Shown piece after piece: positions 45,431-54,356 of a DNA stretch of 64,000 bases. The DNA lies in the NCBI RefSeq assembly GCF_004217145.1, contig NZ_SHKR01000011.1, forward strand, positions 1,426,001-1,490,000. Reading direction: 5' to 3'. The number at the start of each line of letters is the position of its first letter. Position 1 is the stretch's first letter. Under the pieces are notes generated by a model. The model saw only the letters and a list, made by a program, of their open reading frames with translations, had not been told where the DNA came from and did no database searches. The position numbers were made by a program, and so were the translations under genes. Source of the stretch: Kribbella rubisoli (GTDB lineage Bacteria > Actinomycetota > Actinomycetes > Propionibacteriales > Kribbellaceae).

Positions 45431-46554
45431 CAGCTCTCCCGTGGTGATTGCGCGGTCCATGGGGCCCCGAGTTCGCTGAACAGCGCGAACTCGTTCGAGG
45501 CGCGGTCGATCCAGTTCTCGACGTCGAGAACTATCGGCCGGCGTTCCAGGGCTTCGCCTTCCCAGCGGATGAACTCGGCCGGGATCTCGCGTGGTGGGTC
45601 CGCGACCCGAACGGCCTCGACGACCGTCGTGAAGCCGCCGGTCGCCGAGAGCGGGACGTACAGCGGTACGGAAGGATCCGCGCGATGGTCGAGCAGGTTC
45701 TCCAGGAGGTCGGCCCGCTCGCGCTTCTTGACGGTCATGCAGCCGTCCTGGTGGATCTCCAGCGTGTCCGAGGCGTAGCGCAGTACGGCGCGACCCGTCG
45801 AGCCGTGCACGATGACCGAGGGCTCGAGGTGCTCGTCCGCGCACAACGTGACGGCGACGAGGATCGTCGTACCGCGGGCTGTGACGATCCGAACCGTCGA
45901 CGTGTCGTCGGACTCGATCGGATTCGCGCGGTACAGCTCCGTCTCGACCGACCGTACGTCGTCCACGCCGGTCGACCGGTCCAGCAGCAACGCCGCCGCG
46001 GTCGCGTGGGCGAGCGGATTCGTCACCGCGCCGTCGACGACATCGACGCCGTCGAGCCGCCGCTTGCCGGCCCAGCGCGCCCGCTGGAAGTACTTCGCCG
46101 TCCGCACCCATTTGCCGACCGCACTGATCCCACGGATCTCACCGAGCTCCCCCGCGGCCATCATCTCCGCGAGCTTGAGCGTCGCCTCGGACGCCTGTGC
46201 CTGGAAACCGACCTGACAGGCGCGCCCGGTCTCCGCGACCACAGCAGACAGTTCCTCGAACTCCGCAAGCGATGCAGTCGGCGGCTTCTCAAGCAGTACG
46301 TCGGCGCCCGCCCGCATCGCCAGCGCCGCCAGCGGGACGTGCGTCTGGATCGGCGTACTGATGATCACGACATCGACTTCGGTTGCCGCGAGCAACGCCT
46401 CGAGGCTGTCGAAGGCGCGCACACCGTCGGTGGGACGGGGATCCGCGACCCCCACCAGTTCGGCCCGGCCGGCCTCGGCCAGCCGGGCGACGTTACGAAC
46501 ATGGGAGGCGCCGTGGCCGTGGACTCCCGCCACGGCCACGCGCGGCCCCGTCAT
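45430..46554 (-). CDS. Gfo/Idh/MocA family NAD(P)-dependent oxidoreductase
   Basis: The 374-residue protein has an N-terminal Rossmann fold (VAVAGVHGHGASHVRNV) and the EKP motif in DVLLEKPPTASLAEF. A C-terminal alpha/beta domain includes GVDVVDGAVTNPLAHATAA, where the histidine probably acts in catalysis. Such enzymes oxidise or reduce sugars and inositols. ATG 46554 is taken; TTG 46560 is alternative, and neither has a clear ribosome site. It follows the ABC sugar-binding gene and precedes the decayed PmoA gene. It presumably acts on the imported sugar. Confidence 0.88.
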   Translation of the reverse strand: MTGPRVAVAGVHGHGASHVRNVARLAEAGRAELVGVADPRPTDGVRAFDSLEALLAATEVDVVIISTPIQTHVPLAALAMRAGADVLLEKPPTASLAEFEELSAVVAETGRACQVGFQAQASEATLKLAEMMAAGELGEIRGISAVGKWVRTAKYFQRARWAGKRRLDGVDVVDGAVTNPLAHATAAALLLDRSTGVDDVRSVETELYRANPIESDDTSTVRIVTARGTTILVAVTLCADEHLEPSVIVHGSTGRAVLRYASDTLEIHQDGCMTVKKRERADLLENLLDHRADPSVPLYVPLSATGGFTTVVEAVRVADPPREIPAEFIRWEGEALERRPIVLDVENWIDRASNEFALFSELGAPWTAQSPRES

Positions 46555-46579
46555 CGACAATCAGTTGCTGTCAGCAACA

Positions 46580-47887
46580 CTATTTGAGCTCCCCGTTGAC
46601 CTCGTCCAGGAACGCCTTCGCAGCCGCATCGGGCGCCTGCCGGCCGAACAGTACCTCGGTCGTGTACCGCTGGATGATCTTCTCCACCTGGCCGCCACCG
46701 ACCGGCGGCGCCGGTGACGGGTCACCGAGGTCCTTGCCGATGTCCTGGATGAACTTCGCGGACGCGGCGTCGGCCGGCTGCAGCTTCGGCGTCACCTCGG
46801 TGCGGATGTCGGTGTTCGGCGGCACGCCCCGCTCGGCGAGCAGGACGTTCCCGGCCGCGGCGCTGTTGGCCAGGTAGTTGACGAACTCCGCGGCCGCCTT
46901 CTGCTGCTTCGACCGCGACGAGATCGACCAGAACATCGAGCCCTTGTAGTACGAGCCGTTGTCGGCGGCCTTGCCGTCGGCGCTCGGGATCCGCAGCAGC
47001 TTCAACTGCTGGCCGCTCGCCTTGCTGAACGCGACCAACTGGTTGCTCCAGATGAAGCTCATCGCGAGTTTCCCGGTCGCGAACGCGGACTGGTCGAGGG
47101 CCGCGTTCATGTCCTGCGACACGGCCTCGGCCGACGGGATCGCCTTCTGGTCCCGGAGCTTCAGGATGTACTTGAAGAAGTCGGTGGTCTTCTCCGGCGA
47201 GACACCGAGCTTGCCGTCCTTGGTCCAGAGCGACTCACCGTTCTGCCGGGCCCAGAGGTTCAGGCCGGCCTCGTTGGCACCGAGCGTGCCTGTCCCGGTG
47301 ATCTTGCCGCCGGTCTTCGTGGTGACCTCCGCGGCGATCCGGGCGAAGTCGTCCCAGGTCCAGGTGGTGTCGTCCGGAATCGCCACGCCGGCGGTCTTGA
47401 AGGCGGCCGGGTTCACCACGACGGCGAACGAGTTGATGCCGGCGTTCAGCCCGTAGAGGCCGCCGTCGAACTCGCCGGCGCCCAACGTGTCCGGCTCGAA
47501 CTTGCCGGTGTCCAGGCCCTGCGCCTTCTTCAGGTCGAGCAGTGCGCCGCGGTCGGCGTACTCCCGCAGGTACTTCTCGTCCATCTGGATGATGTCCGGG
47601 GCGTCGTTCGCGGCAACGGTCGTGGCGAGCTTGTCCCAGTAGCCGGACCACTCGCCGAACTCACCCTTGATCGTGACGTTCGGGTGGTCCTTCTGGTACG
47701 CGTCGATCACCTGCTGGGTGAGCTTGGTCCGGGTGTCCGAGCCCCACCAGGTGAATCGGAGCGTGACCTTGCCGCCGGCATCGTCCGACGACCCGCCCGG
47801 ACCGCCGGAGTCGCCGCCGCAGGCGCTTGCCGCGAGCAACGTCGTGGCCAGCGCCAGCGCCGTCAAAGCGCGTGGGATGTGCCTCAT
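46580..47887 (-). CDS. ABC transporter sugar-binding lipoprotein
   Basis: The 435-residue lipoprotein has the lipobox AASAC with C23 and belongs to the extracellular solute-binding family 1. It includes VTLRFTWWGSDTRTKL at the start of the mature domain and APDIIQMDEKYLREYADRG. It should deliver a carbohydrate to the two permeases encoded upstream in the same operon. ATG 47887 follows GAAAGG; GTG 47896 is alternative. It is the third gene of the operon, after the permeases, an order less common than binding protein first. The ligand is unknown. Confidence 0.92.
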   Translation of the reverse strand: MRHIPRALTALALATTLLAASACGGDSGGPGGSSDDAGGKVTLRFTWWGSDTRTKLTQQVIDAYQKDHPNVTIKGEFGEWSGYWDKLATTVAANDAPDIIQMDEKYLREYADRGALLDLKKAQGLDTGKFEPDTLGAGEFDGGLYGLNAGINSFAVVVNPAAFKTAGVAIPDDTTWTWDDFARIAAEVTTKTGGKITGTGTLGANEAGLNLWARQNGESLWTKDGKLGVSPEKTTDFFKYILKLRDQKAIPSAEAVSQDMNAALDQSAFATGKLAMSFIWSNQLVAFSKASGQQLKLLRIPSADGKAADNGSYYKGSMFWSISSRSKQQKAAAEFVNYLANSAAAGNVLLAERGVPPNTDIRTEVTPKLQPADAASAKFIQDIGKDLGDPSPAPPVGGGQVEKIIQRYTTEVLFGRQAPDAAAKAFLDEVNGELK

Positions 47888-47906
47888 GATGTGCACCTTT
47901 CAGGGG

Positions 47907-48791
47907 TTACTTGATGCCGGTGGTCGCGATGCCCTTGATCAGGTATCGCTGGCCGAACAGGAAGGCGAGGAAGACCGGGACGAGAGAGACGACCGACATC
48001 GCGAACATCGATCCCCAGGAGCTGCTGGAGGTCGAGTCGACGAAGCCCCGCAACGCGACCGGGACGGTGTACATGTGCGGGTCGGTCAGGTAGATCAGCT
48101 GGCTGAAGAAGTCGTTCCAGGTCCAGATGAACGTGAAGATCGTCGTGGTGGCGAGCGCCGGCACCATCAGCGGCAGGATCACCCGCAGGAAGATGCCGCC
48201 CCGGCCGCAGCCGTCGATCCGGGCGGCCTCGTCCAGCTCGCGCGGGATGCCGCGGATGAACTGCACCATCAGGAACACGAAGAACGCATCCGTGGCGAGC
48301 AGCTTCGGCACGATCAGCGGGAGGAACGTGTTGATCCAGCCCGCGTGCGAGAACAGGATGTACTGCGGCACGATCACCACGTGGATCGGCAGCATGATGC
48401 TCAGCAGCATGATCGCGAACCAGAACTTCTTGCCCGCGAACTCCAGCCGGGCGAAGGCGTACGCCGCCATCGAGCACGAGACCAGGTTGCCGAGGATCGA
48501 GCCGAGCACCACCACCGCCGAGTTCAGCAGGTAGCGGGTGAACGGCTCGCTCAGCGCGTTCCAGCCGACCCGGTAGTTGTCGATCCGCAGGTCCTTCACC
48601 AGGATCCCGGGGTCGCGGAAGATCTCGTTGCCCGGCCGCAGCGAGCTGACCACCATCCAGATCACCGGGTAGAGCATCACCAGCGCGGATGCCGCGAGTA
48701 CGACGTGGATCACCAGCGGCCGGGCCCGCGCCCAGGTAACGACGCCGGTCCGCCGGGCGGCGACCGTGGTGCGGAGCGTTTCAGTCGTCAT
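47907..48791 (-). CDS. Carbohydrate ABC transporter permease (MalG type)
   Basis: The 294-residue protein has six hydrophobic helices and the EAA loop for contact with the ATPase, visible as RELDEAARIDGCGRGGIFLR. It forms the membrane channel with the MalF-type protein, whose gene overlaps its start by 11 bases. No ATPase gene is in the operon, so a shared MsiK/UgpC-type ATPase is likely. The substrate is probably an oligosaccharide. Confidence 0.93.
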   Translation of the reverse strand: MTTETLRTTVAARRTGVVTWARARPLVIHVVLAASALVMLYPVIWMVVSSLRPGNEIFRDPGILVKDLRIDNYRVGWNALSEPFTRYLLNSAVVVLGSILGNLVSCSMAAYAFARLEFAGKKFWFAIMLLSIMLPIHVVIVPQYILFSHAGWINTFLPLIVPKLLATDAFFVFLMVQFIRGIPRELDEAARIDGCGRGGIFLRVILPLMVPALATTTIFTFIWTWNDFFSQLIYLTDPHMYTVPVALRGFVDSTSSSSWGSMFAMSVVSLVPVFLAFLFGQRYLIKGIATTGIK

Positions 48792-49704
48792 AGAACACCC
48801 AGTACTTCGAGAGGAGGAAGTTCGCCGCGGTGAAGATCCCGATGATCACGAGCAGGAACCAGGCCATCGCCGACGCGTAGCCCATGTCGAAGTTCCCGAA
48901 GCCCCGGTCGTAGAGGTACAGCGTGAAGAACATCGTCGAGTCCGACGGACCGCCGCTGCCCCCGGAGACGACGAACGCCTGCGTGAACGCCTGGAACGCG
49001 TGGATGATCTGCAGCACCAGGTTGAAGAAGATGATCGGCGTCAGCAGCGGCAGCGTGATGCTGAAGAACCGGCGCAGCGTCCCGGCGCCGTCGACCGACG
49101 CGGCCTCGTAGTACATCGACGGGATCTGTCTCAGCCCGGCCAGGAAGATCACCATCGGCGAGCCGAACGTCCACACGTTCAGTACGACGAGCGTGCCCAG
49201 CGCCGTACTCGGGTCGGAGATCCAGCCCTTGCCGTCGATGCCGACGACGTCGAGCAGCTGGTTCAGCAGACCCGTCGTGCCGAAGACCTGCCGCCAGAGG
49301 ATCGCGATCGCGACACTCGAGCCGAGCAGCGACGGCAGGTAGAAGACCGATCGGTAGAAGGCCATCCCGCGGACGCCACGATCGAGTACAACGGCCAGCA
49401 GCAGGGCGATCGCCAGCTGCAGCGGGACCGACACGAACACGTAGGTGAACGTCACTCGGAGTGAGTTGTGCAGCCGCTCGTCGGACAGCATCCGGGTGAA
49501 ATTGTCGAGGCCGATCCACTTCGGGGCCTGGATCAGGTTGTAGTCCGTGAAGGACAGGTACAGCGAGGCCAGCATCGGGCCGATCGTGATGAGAAACAGC
49601 CCTAGCAGCCAGGGGGCCAGAAACAGGTACCCGGCCAGGTTGTCCTTCTTCTGACCTGCGGTTTTCTTTCCCCGGAGGCTGCCGAGCTCACCCAGCGCAC
49701 TCAT
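48781..49704 (-). CDS. Carbohydrate ABC transporter permease (MalF type)
   Basis: ATG 49704 follows GGAGGT and gives 307 residues. Six hydrophobic helices and the EAA loop SMYYEAASVDGAGTLRRFF are visible. It is the first gene of the sugar-uptake operon and pairs with the MalG-type permease. The divergent promoter region upstream holds two LacI-type operators, so the operon is probably induced by its sugar. A longer frame upstream of 49704 crosses the operators and is not used. Confidence 0.93.
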   Translation of the reverse strand: MSALGELGSLRGKKTAGQKKDNLAGYLFLAPWLLGLFLITIGPMLASLYLSFTDYNLIQAPKWIGLDNFTRMLSDERLHNSLRVTFTYVFVSVPLQLAIALLLAVVLDRGVRGMAFYRSVFYLPSLLGSSVAIAILWRQVFGTTGLLNQLLDVVGIDGKGWISDPSTALGTLVVLNVWTFGSPMVIFLAGLRQIPSMYYEAASVDGAGTLRRFFSITLPLLTPIIFFNLVLQIIHAFQAFTQAFVVSGGSGGPSDSTMFFTLYLYDRGFGNFDMGYASAMAWFLLVIIGIFTAANFLLSKYWVFYDD

Positions 49705-49729
49705 CGTTTTGATACCTCCGGACACTGAT

Positions 49730-49777
49730 GGAAAGCGCTTGCCTTGGCCGGTCAAACTAGTACAAGAAACCGGTTCC
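49730..49777. promoter_or_regulatory. Two LacI-type operators in the divergent promoter
   Basis: AAGCGCTT (49733-49740, with matching GG/CC flanks to 49730-49743) and AACCGGTT (49768-49775, with a G/C pair at 49766/49777) are central-CG palindromes of the form bound by LacI proteins. Their centres are 35 bases apart. They lie between the MalF-type and heparinase-like genes, so one regulator could control both. The lacI gene at 51708 is the likely source. Confidence 0.7.
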
Positions 49778-49900
49778 CGCAAGGGTTCATCGGTGCAGGA
49801 AACGGTCCGGATCCGGCCGCTGTGCGAGGTATTGACAGGACAAAGTTCCGGGGCGACAGTTCTGAGCCTTTGGCAACCGCTTACCGCCCAGGAGATGCCG

Positions 49901-51646
49901 ATGCTGCGACGTACCTTCCTCACCGGTTCGCTGACCACAGTCGCGGTCGGCGCACTGCAAACGACCACGGCACGTGCTGAGGTAGCTGCTGTGGACGAGG
50001 ACTTCCTGACCCTGCTGACCAACGCCAATCAGGCGCAGATCCCGCTGGTGCTGGCGAACTACCAGAACGCCGGCGACAGCATCCGCACGGTCGCGCGAAA
50101 AGCCAGGCGACTGATCTCCGGGTACGTCTGGGGCAGGTCGTCCTACCACCATGACCCCGCCCTGCTCGGCCGGCTGGGCTGGCTGGTCGATCAGCTCGCG
50201 GCGCGGCAGCACGACGACGGTCTGTACGACGTCGGCAACTTGCACTCGCCGCCGGACAGCTCGTTCGCGATCCAGGACGTGTGCGTGCTGTACGCGCTGC
50301 TCGACGCGGATGACTCGGCGGAGACAGCGTCGCTGCGTACGACGCTTGCCGCCGTGATTCGCAAGGCGGCGCCTGCGCTGGCCGTCGGCGGCGTACACAC
50401 GCCGAACCACCGCTGGGAGGTGTCGGCTGCGCTGGCCCGCGCGCACCACCTGTTCCCGGACCGGCGGTACGCGGCGCGGATCGACGACTGGCTCGACGAG
50501 GGCATCGACGCGACCCCGGACGGGATCTACAGCGAACGCAGCTCGACGTACGCCGCCGAGGTGACGAATCCGTGCCTGCTGACGATCGCCTGGCTGCGCG
50601 ACAAGCCGGCCCTGGTGGACTACGTACGACGGAACCTCGAGGCGACGCTGTACTTCTTGGAGCCGAACGGCGAGGTCGACACGACGGCCTCCCGGCGCCA
50701 GGACCAGAAGGGTCTGCGCGAGGTCTGGTGGTATCTGACGCAGTTCCGCGAGCTCGCGCTGCACACGAACGACGGCCGGTTCACGACTGTTGCCAAGAGC
50801 ATCGAAACGCGCGGCACGGGCGAGCTCGGCGACTTCCTGGCCGAGGTGCTCGAGCGGCCCGAACTGGCAGCCGCTCTGCCGGCCGCGGCGGCGGTGCCGA
50901 CCGATTTCGTCCAGCACTTTCCGTCGCAGGCGTCGGCACGCGTACGCCGCGGTGCGCGGACTGCGACCGTGTTCGGTGGGACCGACTTCCATGACATTGC
51001 GGTGATCTCGTCGGGGCTGTCCACCAATCCGACGTTCTTCAAGCTCCGCAACGGCGCGGCGATCCTGGACTCGGTCCGGCTGTCCCCGCAGTTCTTCAGT
51101 ACCGGTCACTTTCGCAGCGACGGTCTGCAGGTATCGGGGAAGACGTTCAAGCTGTCGTCTGAGGTGAAGGTCCCGTATCACCTGCCGCTTCCGAAGCGAT
51201 ACCGCCGGGCGGATGGGCGCTATGCGTTGACGCCGGACGGTCGCTTCTACGCGTCGATGGACTTCGGCCACCGGCCTAAGCAGTATCGGACGTTGCGGAC
51301 CGAGATCGCTGTGACGGAGGTTGCGAACGGGTTCGACCTGGTCTTCGATTTTGACGGCGACGAGACGGCGTACGCGATCGAACTCTGCTTCCGGCCTGGT
51401 GGGACGCTGGCCGGCGTTGAGGTTTTGGATGCCTCGGGCAACTATCAACTGGCCGCCGGCACTGGAAGCTACACCGTCGGTTCGGATCGGATCGAGTTCG
51501 GTCCGGGGAACGGCGCTGCGCGGGTGGCGATGGATCCGGGCGAGCGGTACACGTACCTCGGTGGCAGCCTGACCCCGGACGGTCTGCGCGTCTACCTCAC
51601 CGGCCGGATTCCCGGGCGTCAGGTGCTCAGGTTGCAGATGTCTTAG
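49901..51646 (+). CDS. Tat-exported heparinase II/III-like (toroid plus beta-sandwich) protein
   Basis: ATG 49901 follows AGGAG and gives 581 residues with a twin-arginine signal (LRRTFLTGSLTTVAVGAL). The first two thirds look all-helical, with conserved-looking aromatic patches such as GRLGWLVDQLAARQHDDGLYD, NHRWEVSAALARAHHLF and YSERSSTYAAEV. The last third is beta-rich (SARVRRGARTATVFGG onward). That plan resembles heparinase II/III-type and other toroidal polysaccharide lyases, with candidate catalytic Asn/His/Tyr in these motifs. It diverges from the sugar ABC operon and precedes lacI, so it probably degrades the glycan that the operon imports. The assignment to a lyase class is tentative. 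Confidence 0.6.
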   Translation: MLRRTFLTGSLTTVAVGALQTTTARAEVAAVDEDFLTLLTNANQAQIPLVLANYQNAGDSIRTVARKARRLISGYVWGRSSYHHDPALLGRLGWLVDQLAARQHDDGLYDVGNLHSPPDSSFAIQDVCVLYALLDADDSAETASLRTTLAAVIRKAAPALAVGGVHTPNHRWEVSAALARAHHLFPDRRYAARIDDWLDEGIDATPDGIYSERSSTYAAEVTNPCLLTIAWLRDKPALVDYVRRNLEATLYFLEPNGEVDTTASRRQDQKGLREVWWYLTQFRELALHTNDGRFTTVAKSIETRGTGELGDFLAEVLERPELAAALPAAAAVPTDFVQHFPSQASARVRRGARTATVFGGTDFHDIAVISSGLSTNPTFFKLRNGAAILDSVRLSPQFFSTGHFRSDGLQVSGKTFKLSSEVKVPYHLPLPKRYRRADGRYALTPDGRFYASMDFGHRPKQYRTLRTEIAVTEVANGFDLVFDFDGDETAYAIELCFRPGGTLAGVEVLDASGNYQLAAGTGSYTVGSDRIEFGPGNGAARVAMDPGERYTYLGGSLTPDGLRVYLTGRIPGRQVLRLQMS

Positions 51647-51701
51647 TAATTCGAATTATCACTGTCTTTTTCTTGACGACGGACCGTCGTCGGGCTACTG
51701 T
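51647..51701 (+). promoter_or_regulatory. lacI promoter with operator palindromes, probably leaderless
   Basis: TTGACG (51673-51678) and TACTGT (51696-51701) are 17 bases apart. The expected mRNA start falls at about 51708, the A of the lacI ATG, so the message is probably leaderless. GACGACGG-A-CCGTCGTC (51675-51691) is a perfect palindrome between the two boxes, suited to autorepression. A further perfect A/T-rich palindrome, TAATTCGAATTA, lies at 51647-51658 just after the upstream stop. Confidence 0.6.
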
Positions 51702-51707
51702 CGGGCG

Positions 51708-52751
51708 ATGCCACAGAAGGCGACCCGGCTGACCCAGCGCGATATCGCGCGACTGGCGAACGTCAGCCAGACGACGGTCTCACTGGTGCTGAACAATCGC
51801 AGTGACGCGACCGCCCGGATCCCGGCCGAAACCCGGGACCGGGTGCTCAAGGTGATCCGGGACACCGGGTACCAGGCGGATCCGTTGGCCCGGCGGATGC
51901 TCAAGCAACGCAACCAGATCCTCGGCGTGTTCACCTACGAGTCGGTGTTCCCGAGCACGAGCGGTGACTTCTACTACCCGTTCCTGGCCGGCATCGAGGA
52001 CCGCGCCGAGCGCCTCGGGTGGGACCTGCTGCTGTTCACCAGCGCCCCGGTCGCGGACGGCCACCGCCGGATCTTCCACGAGAACAACCGCCTCCGCATC
52101 GCCGACGGCTGCCTACTCCTCGGCCGAGACGTCCCCTCCGACGAGCTCGCCCGCCTGATCGCCGAGGACTACCCCTTCGTCTCGGTCGGCCGCCGCAACG
52201 ACGCCGGCGCCCCCGTCCCCTCCGTGGGCGCCGACTACACCACCGCGACCCGTCTCCTGGCCGACCGAGCCCTCAAACTCGGCCACCGCCACCTCGCCTA
52301 CCTCGGCCCCGCCACAGGCCCCGCCCCCATCCCCGAATCCTCCGCAGACCGCCTCCAAGGCTTCCACCAAACCGCCGGCCCCAAAGCCCTGGTCCTCCAA
52401 ACCTCGCCGCAGATGCAGTGGGTTGGGGAGGCGGTCGATGTGTTGGTGGAGCGGCGGATCACCGCGGTGTTTGTGGAGGAGCGGGCTGATGCGATTGCGC
52501 TGCTTGCCGCGGCTTCCGCGCGCGGGATCGACGTACCTGGGGATCTGTCTGTCGTTGCGCTTGGTGATTCGACTCGGCCTGTGGCGAGTGACGTGGACTT
52601 CAGCGGGTTTCATGTGCCGCGGCGGGCGATTGGGGTGCGGGCGGTCGAGCTGCTCGAGGCGATCCTGGCCGGCGCCGCGACCTCGCAGCAGATCCTGCTC
52701 CCGTGCGAGCTGACCGAAGGAACCACTCTCACTCCACCCAAAGGTGTCTGA
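51708..52751 (+). CDS. LacI family transcriptional regulator
   Basis: The 347-residue protein starts with the LacI helix-turn-helix LTQRDIARLANVSQTTVSLV and hinge, followed by a periplasmic-binding-protein-like sugar domain ending near SQQILLPCELTEGTTL. It probably senses the sugar taken up by the nearby ABC system and represses through the palindromes in the divergent promoter and at its own promoter. No ribosome site precedes the ATG, in line with leaderless translation. The FAD oxidoreductase gene starts immediately after its stop. Confidence 0.92.
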   Translation: MPQKATRLTQRDIARLANVSQTTVSLVLNNRSDATARIPAETRDRVLKVIRDTGYQADPLARRMLKQRNQILGVFTYESVFPSTSGDFYYPFLAGIEDRAERLGWDLLLFTSAPVADGHRRIFHENNRLRIADGCLLLGRDVPSDELARLIAEDYPFVSVGRRNDAGAPVPSVGADYTTATRLLADRALKLGHRHLAYLGPATGPAPIPESSADRLQGFHQTAGPKALVLQTSPQMQWVGEAVDVLVERRITAVFVEERADAIALLAAASARGIDVPGDLSVVALGDSTRPVASDVDFSGFHVPRRAIGVRAVELLEAILAGAATSQQILLPCELTEGTTLTPPKGV

Positions 52752-54347
52752 ATGCATACAGAGGTACTTGTGGTCGGCGGCGGACTCGGCGGCGTGGCGG
52801 CGGCCTTGGCTGCGCTGCGTGCCGGTCGATCGGTCGTGCTGACCGAGGAGTTCGACTGGCTCGGCGGACAGCTGACCAGCCAGGCCGTCCCGCCGGACGA
52901 GCACAGCTGGGTCGAGCAGTTCGGCGTCACAGCGTCGTACCGCGCTCTCCGCGACGGCATCCGCGAGTACTACCGTCGGCACTACCCACTGACCGCAGCC
53001 TCCCGCGCAATGCCTCAGCTGAACCCTGGCGCTGGATACGTATCCAAGCTCTGCCATGAGCCGCGAGTCGCACTCGCAGTGCTGGAAGCCATGCTCGCGC
53101 CGTACAGAGCGAGTCATCGTCTGCAGGTGCTCCAGCCGTACCGTCCTGTCGCCGCGGAGACCGACGGCGATCGCGTGACCGCGGTGACTGTGCAGCATCG
53201 TGATTCCGACGAGCAGGTGACTGTCACCGCGCCGTACATCCTCGATGCGACCGAGACCGGGGAACTGCTGCCGCTGACCGGGACGGAGTACGTGACCGGG
53301 TTCGAGGCGCAGAGCGAGACCGGCGAGCCGAGCGCGCCCGCGGAAGCGCAGCCGATGAACATGCAGGCGGTCTCGTACTGCTTCGCGGTCGATCACGTCG
53401 ACGGCGACCAGGTCGGTGACAAGCCGCCGAACTACGCCTTCTGGCGGAACTACCAGCCGTCGTTCTGGGGCGACCGCCTGCTGTCCTGGACCGCTCCGAA
53501 CCCCCGGACGCTGGAGACGTCACACCGCTCCTTCACGCCGAACCCCGACGACGATCCGCTTGCGGTGGTTGCCGATCAGCGCCTGACCGGCGGCGACACG
53601 AACCTGTGGACGTTCCGCCGGATCGCGGCGCGCCGGCACTTCGTCCCGGGCGCGTACGAGAGCGACATCTGCCTGGTGAACTGGCCGATGATCGACTACT
53701 TCGAGGGCGCCGTCATCGACGTACCGGACGCTTCGAAGCATCTCGCCGCGGCGCGTGAGCTGTCGCAGTCCGTCTTCTACTGGCTGCAGACCGAGGCACC
53801 TCGGCCCGACGGCGGGAGCGGCTTCCCCGGGCTCCGGCTGCGTGGGGATCTGCTTGGTTCGGCGGACGGGCTGGCGCAGGCGCCGTACATCCGGGAATCG
53901 CGGCGGATCAGGGCGGAGTACACGATCGTCGAGCAGGACCTCTCGGTCGCGGTCCGCGGCGACCGAGGCGCGGTCGAGTACGACGACACCGTCGGCGTCG
54001 GGATGTACCGCATCGACCTGCATCCGTCGACCGGCGGCGACAATTACATCGATGTCGCGAGCAGCCCGTTCCGGATCCCGCTCGGTGCGCTCATCCCGCA
54101 GCGGGTCGAGAATCTCCTTCCTGCCAACAAGAATCTCGGCACGACGCATATCACCAACGGCTGCTACCGGCTCCACCCGGTCGAATGGAACATCGGCGAA
54201 TCCGCTGGTGCGCTGGCCGCCTTCTGCCTGGACCGCGGTGCGACGCCGCGAGCGGTCCGCAGTACGCCGGCCCTCCTCGCGGAGTACCAGTCCCGTCTGG
54301 CCGCCGACGGGGTGGAGCTGAGCTGGCCGGAGGTGTCGGGCTACTAA
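52752..54347 (+). CDS. FAD-dependent oxidoreductase (PF12831 type)
   Basis: The ATG directly follows the lacI TGA with no gap. The 531-residue protein begins with the dinucleotide motif VLVVGGGLGGVAAALAALRAG and the FAD-family GGQLTSQAVPPDE segment. YILDATETGELLPLTG and a C-terminal LLPANKNLGTTHITNGCYR further match the FAD_oxidored family often found in carbohydrate or xenobiotic degradation loci. The reaction is unknown, but co-transcription with LacI suggests a step in breakdown of the imported glycan, such as oxidation of a sugar or uronic acid. Confidence 0.85.
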   Translation: MHTEVLVVGGGLGGVAAALAALRAGRSVVLTEEFDWLGGQLTSQAVPPDEHSWVEQFGVTASYRALRDGIREYYRRHYPLTAASRAMPQLNPGAGYVSKLCHEPRVALAVLEAMLAPYRASHRLQVLQPYRPVAAETDGDRVTAVTVQHRDSDEQVTVTAPYILDATETGELLPLTGTEYVTGFEAQSETGEPSAPAEAQPMNMQAVSYCFAVDHVDGDQVGDKPPNYAFWRNYQPSFWGDRLLSWTAPNPRTLETSHRSFTPNPDDDPLAVVADQRLTGGDTNLWTFRRIAARRHFVPGAYESDICLVNWPMIDYFEGAVIDVPDASKHLAAARELSQSVFYWLQTEAPRPDGGSGFPGLRLRGDLLGSADGLAQAPYIRESRRIRAEYTIVEQDLSVAVRGDRGAVEYDDTVGVGMYRIDLHPSTGGDNYIDVASSPFRIPLGALIPQRVENLLPANKNLGTTHITNGCYRLHPVEWNIGESAGALAAFCLDRGATPRAVRSTPALLAEYQSRLAADGVELSWPEVSGY

Positions 54348-54356
54348 AATGTCGGC

